A stretch of 64,000 nt of DNA from Polychytrium aggregatum (Eukaryota > Chytridiomycota > Chytridiomycetes > Polychytriales), in the NCBI RefSeq assembly GCF_025602895.1, contig NW_026516274.1, positions 168,856-232,855 of the forward strand, given 5' to 3'. The position numbers and the translations under genes were made by a program. Under the pieces are notes generated by a model. It had not been told where the DNA came from. It worked only from the letters and a program-made list of their open reading frames with translations, and ran no database searches. Shown here in pieces: positions 11,409 to 22,373 of this stretch (its first letter is position 1; each line of letters begins with the position of its first letter).

Positions 11409-12230
11409 ATGAGCAACCCCCGCCCACTTCCGGAAGCCTTCCTCAAGACCTTCCGTGCCCCAGTGTTTACTGGGAAGAGCCGCTCCTCCTCGGTGGAGGA
11501 CTGGCTGCAGCAACTCGAGGACTACCTCGATGCTGCCCAAGTCGCCCCCACCCACCACATCGTCGCCGCCAAGCTCTGCTTAAAGGACCAGGCGTACCGT
11601 TGGTACCGCCGCCAAGGGTTCGACGAGCAGAGCGAAGGTGTGTTTGACGACTTCAAGGACCGCCTCCGTCGCCGCTTCGGCAGCCCCAATGCTGAACTCA
11701 TTGCCCGTGACAAGCTATACTCTCTCGTGCAGCGTGGTTCTGTGACCCGCTACATCGAGGAGTTTGAAGACCTCTCCTCCCAGATTGAGGAGCTGGGCTC
11801 TGCTGATGCGATGTACCTCTTCCAGAAGGGCCTCAAGCCCAAGATCAGAGAGTACATCGCCAGCAACCCTGATGCCCGCAAGTCCCTGGACGTGATGATG
11901 GACGTTGCCGAGAACCTCGACAACGTCCAGTACCATGGCCGCCAGTTCTACCCGCAGCTGGCAGGCGGCCATCGGTCTCATCACGTCCCAGCCCGTCCGC
12001 CTCGCCCGGCCCCGCCCGCAAGACCCATGCCTGAGCCCATGGACGTTGACGTCAACGCCATGGAGGCTCGTGGCCCTCCCCGCTCCCGGTTCCAGCAAGC
12101 TGCCACTGTCTCCCCCAAGGACAGACAGAAGCAGGAGGACCTCCGCCATGGTTCCTGCTTCTTCTGTCACCGACCGGGACACCAGGCCAAGGAGTGCCCC
12201 ATGAAGTCGGGAAACGGCCGACCCTACTAG
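11409..12230 (+). CDS. gag: Retrotransposon Gag
   Basis: 273-residue capsid/nucleocapsid protein of the chromovirus. The N-terminal two-thirds matches the Ty3-type Gag core, with [20 protein letters not shown], then [16 protein letters not shown] and [14 protein letters not shown] Pro-rich linker follows, and near the end a CCHC zinc knuckle, [14 protein letters not shown]. The ATG at 11409 follows about 120 bp of leader after the LTR. The stop at 12228-12230 lies inside a hairpin that forms part of the frameshift signal into pol. Gag would assemble the particles that package element RNA. Confidence 0.95.
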   Translation: MSNPRPLPEAFLKTFRAPVFTGKSRSSSVEDWLQQLEDYLDAAQVAPTHHIVAAKLCLKDQAYRWYRRQGFDEQSEGVFDDFKDRLRRRFGSPNAELIARDKLYSLVQRGSVTRYIEEFEDLSSQIEELGSADAMYLFQKGLKPKIREYIASNPDARKSLDVMMDVAENLDNVQYHGRQFYPQLAGGHRSHHVPARPPRPAPPARPMPEPMDVDVNAMEARGPPRSRFQQAATVSPKDRQKQEDLRHGSCFFCHRPGHQAKECPMKSGNGRPY

Positions 12231-15200
12231 GTGGCTCTGGAGCCCTAGTAGGAGACCAACGCCGTGGATTGCTCAATGCAGTCCACGCGTCTCCAGAGGA
12301 AGTTCACCTCGCCCCCTCCCCCGAAGGAGAAACAAACCAAGTGTTGTGCGTCGTGCGAGAGGTGCATGGTGGCGCAAGCCGCCTGCCTCTCCACGAACGT
12401 GAAGAGAAAACCAAAATTGAAAACCAAAACAAAAAAGAAAATCAAGAACCCTTGAGGGACAGGACCGCCTGTGCCCTCACCCCTGTCAAGTCGTGTGTGT
12501 CGGATGCTTCCGACATGTGTCCGCAAGCCGTGGACGTCGTGTGCAATGGCGTGCTGACGCCGCAGGCCCCCGCAATGGCCGAACCCTATCCAAAATGTCC
12601 GAGTGGCCGTGATGAAGCCAACCAAGACCAAGTGTCGCCCGTTCCCCCAAGTCAAGTCATGGTGCAGGAGGCTGTGCAGGAGGACCATGAAGAGTCCCTG
12701 CTGTACCTCCCTGCCACCGTCCAAGGTCACACCGTCCGAATGATGGTGGACTCTGGAGCAAGCTGCAACTTTGTCAGCAGACGCTTGCTCCAGGAGCTCA
12801 ACATACATGCAACCAAGAAGAAGTCGCCGATGAGTGTGGCGCTTGCAGACGATCGTGTGCAGCAGTGCACACACCAAGTGGTCCTGCGAGTGGCCCTCCA
12901 TCCCAAGTACCATCCTGTCCTGTTGTTCCAAGTGATCGACACCAAGTTCGATGCCATCCTCGGCATGAGCTGGCTTGCTCGTGCCGAGCCGACTCCAGTC
13001 GTCGACTGGAAAGGCCGCACTGTCCGTGTTGGCCCTGACATTGTCCTGCAGGGCATGGCCTCACCCAACATGCCACCTCTCCTCTCAGCCATGCAATTCA
13101 AGAGGCTGATCAAGAAGGACACGTCGTTCCTCTGTGTCGTGCGTGAGGTCGACGACACCGACCAAGCCGGTCCCGGTCCCCCGCCTGTGGTGACCAAGCT
13201 GCTCGACGAGTACAAGGACGTATTCCCCGACCAGTTGCCACAATGCCTGCCACCCCAACGCACCGTCGATCATCGCATCGACATCGAACCAGGCTCGTCG
13301 CCTCCGTCAAGACCGACGTACCAACTGTCGCTGACGGAGATGGACGAACTCAAGCGCCAGTTGGATGACCTCCTCGCCCATGGGTTCATCCGCCCGAGCC
13401 AGTCACCGTATGGTGCACCAGTGCTCTTTGTCAAGAAGAAAGAAGGTGATCTCAGGATGTGCGTCGACTATCGCGCACTAAACAAACAGACCATCAAGAA
13501 CACCTACCCGTTGCCCAGGATCGACGAGTTGATGGATCGTCTGAGTGGAGCAAAGGTCTTTAGCAAGATAGACCTCCGCTCAGGCTACCATCAGATCCGC
13601 ATCCACGAGGATGATGTCCACAAGACCGCCTTCAGGACTCGCTACGGACTGTACGAGTTCCTAGTGCTGCCGTTCGGATTGACGAACGCACCTGCCACGT
13701 TCATGCAGCTGATGAACGATGTGTTCCGCCAAGAGCTCGACAACTCTGTCATCGTGTACCTGGATGATATCCTTGTGTACAGCAAGGATGAAGCGACCCA
13801 TGAAGGTCATGTCGCCCGCGTGCTGGCCAAGCTACGCGAGCACAAGTTGTATGCCAAACTGTCCAAGTGTGAGTTCTTCAAGAATCAAGTCCCGTTCCTG
13901 GGACACGTTGTCTCAGGAAGAGGAATCGAAGTCGACCCCGCCAAGGTCAAGTCTGTGGTCGAGTGGCCGCCGCTCGCATGCGTCTCTGACGTGCAGTCGT
14001 TTCTCGGTCTCGTCAACTACTACCGCCGATTCATCCCCGATCTGGCGCGCACTGCCGGTCCACTCACAGACCTACTCCGCAAAGAGTGCCCCTTCGTGTG
14101 GGACCACCCACAACGCCAAGCGTTCGAGACCCTCAAGCACGCCTTGACGAACGCTCCTGTCCTCGCTGTGTTCGACCCGAACACGGATGTCTCCGTGCAC
14201 ACCGACGCCTCCGACTTTGCGGTGGGAGCTGTTTTGATGCAGGAGGGAAGGCCCGTTGCCTTCGAGTCGCGCAAACTGTCCCAACACGAGATCAACTATC
14301 CCGTGCACGAGAAGGAGCAGCTTGCGATCATCTACGCGCTGCAGAAGTTCCGAGTGTACCTCCACGGTACCGCCAAGCCCTTCAAGATTGTGACGGACCA
14401 CCAGTCACTGCGTTACCTCGACACCAAGAAGAACCTGAGCCGACGCCAAGCGCGATGGATGGAGTTCCTCGCCGAGTACAACTACGAGGTTGTATACCAG
14501 AAAGGCAAACTCAATGTGGTGCCTGACGCACTGTCCCGACGCCCCGACTACCAATTGGCGTCACTGTACGAGTCGACTGTCAGTGTCGACAACACGATGC
14601 TGGATGTTGTCCGAGACAACATCGCCAACGACAAACAGTTCGGAGAACTGTTCCGAAAGGTGTCTAAGCTCCCCAAGGACGACGAATCATCCGAGTACAC
14701 AGTGCGTGATGGCCTGCTCCTCCTGAAGAAGGACAGCCGTGTCTGTGTGCCGGACATTCCGTCGTTGAAGACCAAGTTGCTCCAAGAGGTCCACGACTCG
14801 CCCCTCGCTGGACACTTTGGAGTCGAGAAGACATACGACCGACTGGCCAAAGTCGCATACTGGCCTGGAATGAAGCGCACCGTCGAGAAGTACATCGAGT
14901 CCTGCCATACCTGCAAGATGGTCAAGTCACGCACGACCCGAGAGCAAGGATTGCTGCAACCCCTGCCTGTTCCCGACCGCCCCTGGACCAGCATGTCCAT
15001 GGATCTCATCACGCATCTACCGACGACCAAGTTGGACCACGATGCAATCGCTGTCTTTGTCGACAGGTTCAGCAAGATGGCACACTTTGTGCCGTGCCAG
15101 ACGACATGCTCCGCGCCTGACCTTGCACTGCTGTTCTTCAAGCATGTGTTCAAGCACCACGGCCTCCCAAAGTCCATCGTCAGTGATCGAGACCCCCGAT

Positions 15201-16126
15201 TCACCTCCTTGTTTTGGACAAGTCTGTTCGACCATCTCGGCACCAAGCTGAACATGTCAACCTCGCACCACCAACAAACGGATGGACAGTCCGAGCGGAC
15301 GATCCGCACCCTCGAGCAATACCTGAGGACATACGCCTCGACCAGCCAAGACGACTGGGACATACAGCTGAGTCATGCAGAGTTTGCATACAACACCGCC
15401 AAGTCGAGCACAACTGGCTTGAGCCCCTTTGAGGCGCTCTACGGATTCCAGCCTGATGTTCCCACCTCCTTGACACTGACCGAGTCCACGGCTGGATTGC
15501 CTCCCAAACCAAGTGCCTTTGTCAAAGATCATCAAGTCCGACACAAGATGATCGCCGACGCGCTCACGGATGCGCAACAAGTGATGGCGAAGTACTACGA
15601 CCGCCGACACCAGGATGTCTCCTTTGAAGTTGGAGACCTTGTCTACCTGGACGCCGACAACATCAAGGTCCCCGAAGCCCAGTCAAAGAAGTTGTTGCCC
15701 AAGTACCGAGGACCGTTCAAGATAGCGGCCCGACCCAGTCCCCTCAACTACCTGTTGGACTTGCCACCTGGAAGCAAGCTCCATCCTGTCTTCCATGTGT
15801 CCAAGCTGCGTCGCCACACGACCCGCAGTCCAGCACAGTTCCCCGACGCCGACGAAGGTGTCCCGGACGACGCACCACTGGAAGACGACCTCGGACAATA
15901 CTATACTCAAGAATATGAAGTCGAAAGGATCGTGAGGCACAAGAAAGTGGCTGATGGGTCACTTCGGTTTTATGTCAAGTGGGTTGGTTACCCACACTCG
16001 GGCAACACATGGCAAACACTGGAGGACTTGTCCCATGCACCCGAGGAGCTGAGTAAATACGGTAAACACCTCGAGGAGCCCCAAATAAAGAGCACACGCA
16101 GGGCTCCTCGCAGGAAGCCTTCTTAA
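12194..16126 (+). CDS. pol: Retrotransposon Pol (protease, RT, RNase H, integrase, chromodomain)
   Basis: Open frame of about 1310 codons in -1 relative to gag, without a convincing own ATG near its beginning. It is expected to be made as a Gag-Pol fusion from the slippery site at 12209. Rough positions from the start of the open frame: aspartic protease MMVDSGAS (catalytic Asp near 186); reverse transcriptase with [10 protein letters not shown] (near 522); RNase H with [15 protein letters not shown] (near 670); integrase zinc finger [10 protein letters not shown]...CHTCKMVK (from 867), then catalytic core with [16 protein letters not shown] and a Glu within [14 protein letters not shown]-terminal chromodomain from about 1241 ([12 protein letters not shown]...[21 protein letters not shown]). 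All key catalytic residues are present, so an active enzyme set is likely. Confidence 0.96.
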   Translation: MPHEVGKRPTLLGGSGALVGDQRRGLLNAVHASPEEVHLAPSPEGETNQVLCVVREVHGGASRLPLHEREEKTKIENQNKKENQEPLRDRTACALTPVKSCVSDASDMCPQAVDVVCNGVLTPQAPAMAEPYPKCPSGRDEANQDQVSPVPPSQVMVQEAVQEDHEESLLYLPATVQGHTVRMMVDSGASCNFVSRRLLQELNIHATKKKSPMSVALADDRVQQCTHQVVLRVALHPKYHPVLLFQVIDTKFDAILGMSWLARAEPTPVVDWKGRTVRVGPDIVLQGMASPNMPPLLSAMQFKRLIKKDTSFLCVVREVDDTDQAGPGPPPVVTKLLDEYKDVFPDQLPQCLPPQRTVDHRIDIEPGSSPPSRPTYQLSLTEMDELKRQLDDLLAHGFIRPSQSPYGAPVLFVKKKEGDLRMCVDYRALNKQTIKNTYPLPRIDELMDRLSGAKVFSKIDLRSGYHQIRIHEDDVHKTAFRTRYGLYEFLVLPFGLTNAPATFMQLMNDVFRQELDNSVIVYLDDILVYSKDEATHEGHVARVLAKLREHKLYAKLSKCEFFKNQVPFLGHVVSGRGIEVDPAKVKSVVEWPPLACVSDVQSFLGLVNYYRRFIPDLARTAGPLTDLLRKECPFVWDHPQRQAFETLKHALTNAPVLAVFDPNTDVSVHTDASDFAVGAVLMQEGRPVAFESRKLSQHEINYPVHEKEQLAIIYALQKFRVYLHGTAKPFKIVTDHQSLRYLDTKKNLSRRQARWMEFLAEYNYEVVYQKGKLNVVPDALSRRPDYQLASLYESTVSVDNTMLDVVRDNIANDKQFGELFRKVSKLPKDDESSEYTVRDGLLLLKKDSRVCVPDIPSLKTKLLQEVHDSPLAGHFGVEKTYDRLAKVAYWPGMKRTVEKYIESCHTCKMVKSRTTREQGLLQPLPVPDRPWTSMSMDLITHLPTTKLDHDAIAVFVDRFSKMAHFVPCQTTCSAPDLALLFFKHVFKHHGLPKSIVSDRDPRFTSLFWTSLFDHLGTKLNMSTSHHQQTDGQSERTIRTLEQYLRTYASTSQDDWDIQLSHAEFAYNTAKSSTTGLSPFEALYGFQPDVPTSLTLTESTAGLPPKPSAFVKDHQVRHKMIADALTDAQQVMAKYYDRRHQDVSFEVGDLVYLDADNIKVPEAQSKKLLPKYRGPFKIAARPSPLNYLLDLPPGSKLHPVFHVSKLRRHTTRSPAQFPDADEGVPDDAPLEDDLGQYYTQEYEVERIVRHKKVADGSLRFYVKWVGYPHSGNTWQTLEDLSHAPEELSKYGKHLEEPQIKSTRRAPRRKPS
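12209..12252 (+). promoter_or_regulatory. -1 ribosomal frameshift element (slippery site plus hairpin)
   Basis: Heptamer GGGAAAC at 12209-12215 sits in the gag frame as G GGA AAC, the X XXY YYZ arrangement needed for tandem -1 slippage. After a 7-nt spacer, CCTACTAGG (12223-12231) is perfectly complementary to CCTAGTAGG (12244-12252), with possible extra pairing of GGCT and AGCC inside the loop. The gag stop lies in the 5' arm. Slipping back one base enters the pol frame exactly. Confidence 0.88.
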
Positions 16127-16135
16127 GTGTGGGAG

Positions 16136-16444
16136 TGTAGGAGATGGTATCTCCGACGCTGTGCTGCGCGTACTGCGCGTACTGCGCGGCGCAGTGGGTC
16201 GTGACCTGTGCTGCGCTTTGCGTTTTCACGCACCGCAGGCAGGCCACCGCAGGGTATACCTGCGGGTTGCCCCCGTTCCCCCCGTTTGTCTGGAGTTCGG
16301 TTTTATCGTGAATAAACGTAAGTGCTCCCCGAGCTCACCCGTCCGCTAGAGTAGCCTAGCACCGCCCTGTTCTGCCCCGTCCTGTCTTGTCTTGTACCCC
16401 CTCCCTCCCCGTCTTGCCCCAACGTCCCAGTAGTGGACGTTACA
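16136..16444 (+). repeat. Right (3') LTR, 309 bp
   Basis: Full-length copy of the left LTR with no difference seen. Pol stops 9 bp before it. The short stretch AAGTGTGGGAG just upstream is the only candidate polypurine primer and is weak. Confidence 0.97.
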
Positions 16445-16449
16445 TCAAG
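16445..16449 (+). other. Target-site duplication, right copy (TCAAG)
   Basis: TCAAG follows the terminal CA of the right LTR and matches 10973-10977. Hexokinase coding sequence resumes at 16450 (CGC ATC TGC GAG). Confidence 0.95.
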
Positions 16450-17029
16450 CGCATCTGCGAGCTGATCGGCACTCGTTCGGCGCGGCTATCTGCGGCTCTG
16501 ATTGCTGGTCTTGTCACCAAGGTACGCATGCTGCCCTCATGTGCTTGGGCGATGGTGCTCACGATCTCATGATCTGGCCTGGATACACTCTGTCGACCAC
16601 TTTCGCAAGGGAGAACCGCTGCTTCCCACCGTACTCAGCGGCCACGGATAGTGACCATGGACAACGCTCTCCGTGCGATGGCTCGTTTCGTCTGATGTCG
16701 TTGCCCTCTGTTTTTGGGTTCCAGATCAACAAGCTCGACGGATGCACTGTCGCCATCGATGGCTCTCTCTTTGAGCACTACCCGCACTACGCCAACCGCA
16801 TGCGTGACACTCTGCGTGAGCTCCTCGGTCTCACCGCCGAGAACATCATCCTCGACCAAGGTAAGCTGAGATGCACGGAGGGCGAAAGGAGGCATCCTCG
16901 GGTGGGTCCAGCACGCGAGGACAAACGGTGGAGCCAACGAGATGCACTGACGATTTCCTGTTGCTCCGCTGCAAAGCCCGTGATGGTTCTGGCCAAGGTG
17001 CTGCACTCATCGCCGCTCTCCACGGTTAA

Positions 17030-19503
17030 GCGGACCCGGCAGTAGGTTGAGGGGCTCGATGGGCAGGACACGAACTCTTGTAGTCTGCTTGCCTCTGTCT
17101 CTCAGCCTCAGCCATGTTCCGGCAATTTCTTCTTTTTCTCCATTTCTTTGCATCAAAGTGGACAGCCCCAAAGCAGAGATGTGCGACGATGCAGATCAAA
17201 CTCTTGGGATTCCGGAGAGAGTGTTGGCACCGACCCACACCAACGAAATACAAAAAATTGCTTTGCGGCTGACGCGACCGGGGTGTGGGATGCTGATGCT
17301 GATGCTGGTGCCGCTGTTGTGGGTGCTGGCGTTTGGACAGAAAAATTCTGCGGCCGCCACGATCTCTGCCACAAGCTGCCACGATGCCTGCCACGTTTTT
17401 GGTCCCTTGGACGGCGTGGCCGACAAATTGGGCGACAAATCGGCCGCTGGGCCCGGTCGGCTGGGATGCGCGAGTCAGCCTGGATGGGAATGCGCAATGG
17501 GAGCCTGTTGCTGGACTCGTTGGCAAACAGACGACGGATGCAAGGACGGGCAATAGCGTCGATGCACATGAGCATCGACATGGACATGGGCAATGGACAC
17601 GGGCATGGATATCGACATCGACATGAGCATCGACATGTGCAGGAGCACGGCTCGATAGGCAGGGAGCCGAACGATTGCGAATCGGCAGCCACTGACCAAG
17701 GGCCGGGGTGATCACCGTCAGATCGGCCTGAGGACGAACAATCATCGCCAGGAGGCCGCGACGGAGCAAACGACATCACCAGGCAGCGCCAGGAGGACAA
17801 CGACCTGCAAGGATCCGTCTGTCGCGGCTTGTGCGAGGCAGCAGCACCACTGGGCGACATTCGGGTGACCACGCCCTTGATGCAACAGGGGCGCCAGCAG
17901 CACACCCACCCGCGGGCACGCACCAACCAGCACGCCGGGCCTGCACGCGGGGGGCCAGAGTTGCTTGGGTGGCGACATGCCTGGTGGGTTTGCGTGCGCC
18001 TGTGCTGCATGGGCGGGGCCTGTGCTGCTGTGTGTTGGGTGTGCAGGCGGCTGGGCCTGGAGGGGAAAGGTGCGAAGGGCAAAGGGACGCAACAAGCGCA
18101 GCACCAGCATGTTGCACGGGGTGCAAGCAGACGAGGGGGAAGGCTGCAGCGTGTGTGAACAGGACGGAGCAAGGGGTGTCGCAGGACCGGCCCCGGCTCA
18201 GCGCATGCCCAGCAACCACACAGCTGCAGACCGAGTGGCATGCGCCGGGCTGGTCCCATGGCCGACGACGACGTTCCAAACCCAGAGGGAGGCAACAAGG
18301 GGAGGGGCGAGCGAGCATATCGCCGATGGCCTTCTGGCAGCCGCCACACAGCCCGTGCAGAGGGACTCCAGGGCAGAGAGAGCTGCATAGGAGGGATGCT
18401 GCGATGGGAATTGCAGGAGACGCCGCTGGACTGCAGCATGAGCCGAGCCAAGCGCAGCAGAACAGAAAAGCGCGGGCCAATGTCATGGGACTCATGGAGG
18501 ACACCGACCAATCACAGCGGCGAGAACGCGTGTTGGGGCACAGCGGCACAGCGACAGAAACAACGTGGGCAGTGGCCGCTGAACCGCAGAGCGTGGCGAC
18601 CAACAGCGAACAGTGCCGCGACCAACAGCACAGCAGCAACAGTGACGGCGGCGGGACGCGCTGGGGCCATGTTGCACAGAGAATGCCGATTGCGCAGAGA
18701 GCAAACATGGGCAGCAAGCACATGGGAGATGCGATACAGCTGGCAGCACCACAGGACAATGGCACAGGACAACGGCACAGCACAACCACAGCGCCGCAGC
18801 ACAGCACGACCGCACGACAACACAGCATGACGCACAGACACTCGCTCGCTCGGCTGCACAGCGCCGGCGCGGCACAGTCCCATTGCCGACAAGGCCTCTC
18901 CCCCCCCCGCGCCGCTGGTGAGCTTGCTGAGCGGCCTATCCTTTTCGCGTCCAAACAAACGCCAGCAGCAATGCCCACAGCCGCAAACAAACGGGGGACG
19001 GGCGAGCTGGCGCGCACCGTGTGGGTGGAGCCCCGCCAATCGGCCGACGCGCCGCTCCAACAAGGCCGCCGCCACAGCCACGCGTCTTGTCCCACGGCGA
19101 CTGCCATTCCCGGCGCGGCGCCCGCCCACTCCCGCACTGCGCAAGGCCGCCGGCGCAGCACGTGTCCCTGCGACGCGCGTCGGCCGTGTCACCCTCGGGC
19201 GCGTTGTCTGCGTGTTTATGGCATGGCGCGCGCGTCGGCGTGTACACCGCAGAACACAGGCTTTCCCGTCTGCGCCGGTGCGCACCCACACGCGGCCTGT
19301 CTGCCCCCCCTTTCGTGTTTGGCCCTTTGGCCTCCTTGCCTCTCCCCCCCGCCTTGGCCGCCAGCCGAGTATATAGCCCGGCCGTTCGTGGGCGGGCATC
19401 TTCAGGAGCTCTTTTCTGTTTCTCTGCTGCTTCACCTCGCCCGAGCATAGTCCTCCGCATTTCTTTACCCCCCACCAGTCTCATAGAAAAATCCCTAAAA
19501 GAA
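17030..19503. other. Long GC-rich intergenic region with repeats and a promoter
   Basis: About 2.5 kb without a supported gene. Very long open frames run on both strands (for example 17831-19450 plus and 19161-17776 minus), but they overlap each other, are dominated by Gln/His/Arg/Ala or Cys/Ser/Pro low complexity, and show no domain. The region holds a GACATG/GGCATG-type repeat (about 17570-17640), CACAGCAC-rich sequence (about 18765-18845) and, at its right end, the TATA promoter of the wall-protein gene. Confidence 0.6.
19370..19375 (+). promoter_or_regulatory. TATA box of the wall-protein gene
   Basis: TATATA in GC-rich surroundings, about 130 bp before the ATG at 19504. Transcription would start near 19400, giving a 5' leader of about 100 nt. 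A clear TATA box suits a strongly expressed, regulated gene. Confidence 0.65.
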
Positions 19504-21067
19504 ATGTCTCTTAGAACTGCTGCTGTGGTCGCTGCCCTCGCCCTCGGCGTTCTCGCCGATCCCGCCTACGTGGTAACGTATCGGTCCTGTCTCTCGTCTT
19601 GCGGTTCATGTGGCAGTCGTCGCTGGCTTTGCTTCTGGCTTCTGGCTCTAGCTCGTGGCTCCTGGCTCGCAGAAGGAATGCCCTCGGGGAGCCCGCGATG
19701 CTTTCGGCAACCTCTCTGCGACATGTCACGGACGGCTTCGCCCCTTGGATTCTTCAGCCAGACACTGCGTCCCCCTGGCTTGGTTGGGCTGGTCTTGGTC
19801 TCGGGACAAAGCCCTCTCTTTCCATCATTGGGACGACACCTTCAGCACCCTCAGCCAGCGAGCGAGCGAGTCTTTCGAGCAACCCCCTTGCAGGAACACC
19901 CGGCGTAGCACACCGCTAACCTGACCTGCGTTTCCTGTCCATCTCCAGCCCCCCATCTACTCTGCCCTCCCCTCTTCCTCGGCTGCTCCCGTCGCCACCT
20001 CCACCCCCGTCCTCCCCGTCTACGGCACTCCCTCGGCCACCTCCTCCGTCAAGGCTACCGTCACTGCCACCCCTACCCCTACTCCCACCGACGACTGCGA
20101 GGAGTCTGCCACCTCGTCTGTCAAGGCCACCGCCGTCACCACCCCTACCCCCACCGATGACTGCGAGGACGAGACCGCCACTTCCTCCGTCAAGGCCACC
20201 GCTACCGCCACTCCCACCCCCGAGGACGACTGCGACGAGGATGTCCCTGAGGATGACTGCGAGGACGACGAGCCCGATGTCGACTGCGAGGACGAAGACT
20301 ATGTCGACAACTGCGAGGAAGTTCCCGAGGACGAAGTCTGCGAGGATGCCCCCACCCCCAGCTCCTCTGTCAAGGCTACTGCCACCGCCACTCCCTCCCC
20401 CACTCCCACCGATGACTGCGAGGAGGAGACTGCTACTTCCTCTGTCAAGGCCACCGCTACCGCTACTCCCACCCCTACTGACGACTGCGAGGAGGAGACC
20501 GCCACCTCTTCCGTCAAGGCCACCGCCGTTTCCACCCCTGTCTACGGCACCCCCTCGATCTCCTCCTCCATCAAGGCCACCGTCACCGCCACCCCCACTT
20601 CCACCGTTCCCTCGTACGGCACTGTCTCCTCTTCCATCAAGGCCACCGTCACCGCTACCCCCACTCCCACTCCCACTGATGACTGCGAGGATGAGACCGC
20701 CACCTCGTCTGTCAAGGCCACCGCCACTGCTCTCCCCACCCCTACTCCTACCGACGACTGCGAGGAGGAGGAGCCCACCCCCACCGACGACTGCGAGGAC
20801 GAGACCGCCACTTCCTCCGTCAAGGCCACTGCTACCGCCACCCCCACTGACGACTGCGACGAAGAGTCTGCCACCTCGTCCGTCAAGGCTACCGCTACCT
20901 CCGTTGCCTCGGTCCCCAGCTACCAGTCCTCCTCGGCCTCGGCCGCCCCCACCGCCACTGGATACGCTGCCAAGCAACTCAACGCCCAGAGCGCTGCCTC
21001 GGTGAACTCTGCTTCCGTCATGGCTGTTGCTGCTGCTGTTGTCCTGACTGTCGCTAACCTCCTCTAA
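19504..21067 (+). CDS. GPI-anchored-type cell-wall protein with Ser/Thr and acidic-Cys repeats
   Basis: Two exons, 19504-19572 and 19949-21067, joined in phase 0 give 395 residues. Residues 1-18 are a signal peptide. The body consists of repeats built from SS(V/I)KAT plus a Thr/Pro run (11 copies) alternating with acidic blocks of the form TDDCEEE or TDDCEDE. In total 13 cysteines each sit in a cluster of Asp/Glu. The end (SAASVNSASVMAVAAAVVLTVANLL region) has small residues followed by a hydrophobic tail, as for GPI attachment. The Ser/Thr blocks are probably heavily O-mannosylated. The acidic-Cys modules could bind metal or cross-link, which is inference. The minus strand carries a Gly/Ser-rich shadow frame. 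An AATAAA signal overlaps the stop codon. Confidence 0.85.
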
Positions 21068-22373
21068 ATAAAGAGCAAGAACAAACATGTGCGTTGATAT
21101 TCATATTTATTTTTTGATTTTGTTGAAATATATTTTTGGTTGATTTCATAGCCGAAGACAAAGTATATGTGGATGTTGATATTTGCACATTTTGTTTCTT
21201 TCTCTTGCTCTCTGAGGTTGCGACGCTTTCTAATCGAATTCCTCTACTTCTTTTCCTTTCCTTCCCCCACCGTCACCCGCCACTCTCTCGCTCCCGGCTC
21301 CTGATCTGATCTTGTATCCGTCTGCACGATCGTTTGCTCTCTCTTTCCCCCTCCCCTGCCTTCACTTGTCCTGTGCGTCTTTCTTTTCTTCTCGTTACAA
21401 TACGTTAGTGATTGTTTCCTTCTCTTTGCTGCGCTTAGACCTACACTGACATGATTTACATAAAAACATTGATCTGTAACTTTTGAAATCTCCTTCTCTT
21501 CCCCCCGTCTTGGCGCAGCGACTTTGTAAACTCCCCCTCTCCTCCTCGGACTCTAATTTCTCGAGCCGGCAAGCCCCCCTTCCCCTTCGCACAGCAGCTT
21601 GTGTCTCCCGCTTGCTCGCTCGCTTGCTTGCTCCCTTGCCTGCTCATGTTTGGCTCCGTCAGGGTCTCTTAGTCAGTCATGCCGCTTTGTTTTCATGTCA
21701 TTGATCCCCATTGTAGGTCTTGCCTCTTCTTACTCTTACCCCCCCCCTTCTATCGCTTGAGCCTTCCTTTGAAATGTTCTCTTCCTGCCGACCCGAATCC
21801 GAGCCCAAACCCGAACCCGAATCCGAACCCGACCGACCATGTCCCCTCCTCCGCTATTGTTTGCGCTTCGTGTCTGCAGTTCTATAATTCCCACGGCTCT
21901 TGTAACCCCCTCTCCCTCTTCCCCTTTCCGAAAGACGCTTCTATGAAAAACTACTACAGGACCTCAATTTGTTTCCGTCATCTGAGTGCGTCTCGTGTTG
22001 TGTCCCCTGATCTGGGTTGCCTCTCGCGCTGGTGCCGCCTTTTTGCTCCTGTTTGTTCGCTCTGCTTTCTGCTGGTCATCCAATCCAAGTCCAATATTTC
22101 GCTTCTGCTCCATTTCGTGCATGCGTGCTTCCCAATGGGTGAGGGTGGGAGCCATCGGATCCATCTGGGAGAATGTGGGCAACTCCGAAGGGTCTTGCCG
22201 CTGCTGCTGGCCCGCCGTCGCTGCTGTCTCGCCGTCGCTGCTGTCTCGCCGTGAGACACGGCGGTCGCTTTGCTGCTTGCCTCAACCGCCGTCGCGACCA
22301 TCCAGAGTACTTCAACCTCGTGCAGCAACCGCCGTCCTGCTGCTTCCCACAGCCGCCTTCGCTCCCCTGCAAA
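21068..22373. other. Intergenic region, C/T-rich
   Basis: 3' region of the wall-protein gene (A/T-rich, polyadenylation signal at 21067-21072) followed by long C/T-rich sequence. It includes a degenerate CCGAAC-type repeat (about 21790-21835) and, near 22205-22260, repeated GTCGCTGCTGTCTCGCC units. No supported gene. Confidence 0.55.
21790..21835. repeat. Degenerate CCGAAC/CCGAATC tandem repeat
   Basis: About seven imperfect copies of a 6-bp CCGAAC/CCGAAT/CCCAAA unit in non-coding DNA. Confidence 0.7.

Larger units (their letters stand above)
10978..16444 (+). mobile_element. Intact Ty3/gypsy chromovirus (LTR retrotransposon)
   Basis: Complete 5467-bp element: 309-bp LTR, primer-binding site, gag, pol, right LTR. 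Both LTRs start TG and end CA, and no difference was found on reading them base by base. Order in pol is protease, reverse transcriptase, RNase H, integrase, which is Ty3/gypsy (in Ty1/copia integrase precedes RT). A chromodomain at the end of integrase places it among the chromoviruses. Gag has a CCHC knuckle. Neither gag nor pol contains an internal stop, and pol is reached by -1 frameshifting. It lies in the same orientation as the host gene, with a 5-bp TCAAG duplication. Identical LTRs and open frames indicate a very recent, probably autonomous copy. Confidence 0.97.
8912..17029 (+). pseudogene. Hexokinase gene interrupted by an LTR retrotransposon
   Basis: Hexokinase (ATP + hexose to hexose 6-phosphate) with an N-terminal hydrophobic segment (about residues 10-32) that could anchor it to a membrane. 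Exons: 8912-9521, 9860-9951, 10264-10709, 10884-10977 continuing at 16450-16521 after the insertion, 16725-16860 and 16977-17029. Without the element and one target copy they sum to 1503 bp, 500 residues. Motifs: LALDMGGTNFRVCEV (phosphate 1), LGFTFSFAVDQTSINRG (hexokinase signature), NDTAGTLAAHAY and ILGTGTNAAYVE (sugar and phosphate 2), GSGQGAALIAALHG at the end (adenosine). Intron 2 begins GC (AAG|GCAAGT). The element enters after codon 414, so the allele as written loses the end of the large domain including the adenosine motif. Everything else is open and well conserved, so the damage looks recent. The sequence cannot show whether another intact allele or hexokinase gene exists. Confidence 0.93.

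Noticed and set aside
13085-13310. Minus-strand open frames within gag and pol
   Set aside because: They are shadows of the retrotransposon coding sequence; no domain on that strand.
17831-19450. 539-codon open frame on the plus strand and similarly long frames on the minus strand of the same DNA
   Set aside because: They overlap one another in GC-rich repeat-laden DNA, have extreme composition and show no domain, signal or splice logic.
19916-21088. 390-codon Gly/Ser-rich frame on the minus strand
   Set aside because: Mirror of the Thr/Pro/acidic repeats of the plus-strand wall protein, which has a signal peptide, intron and polyadenylation signal.
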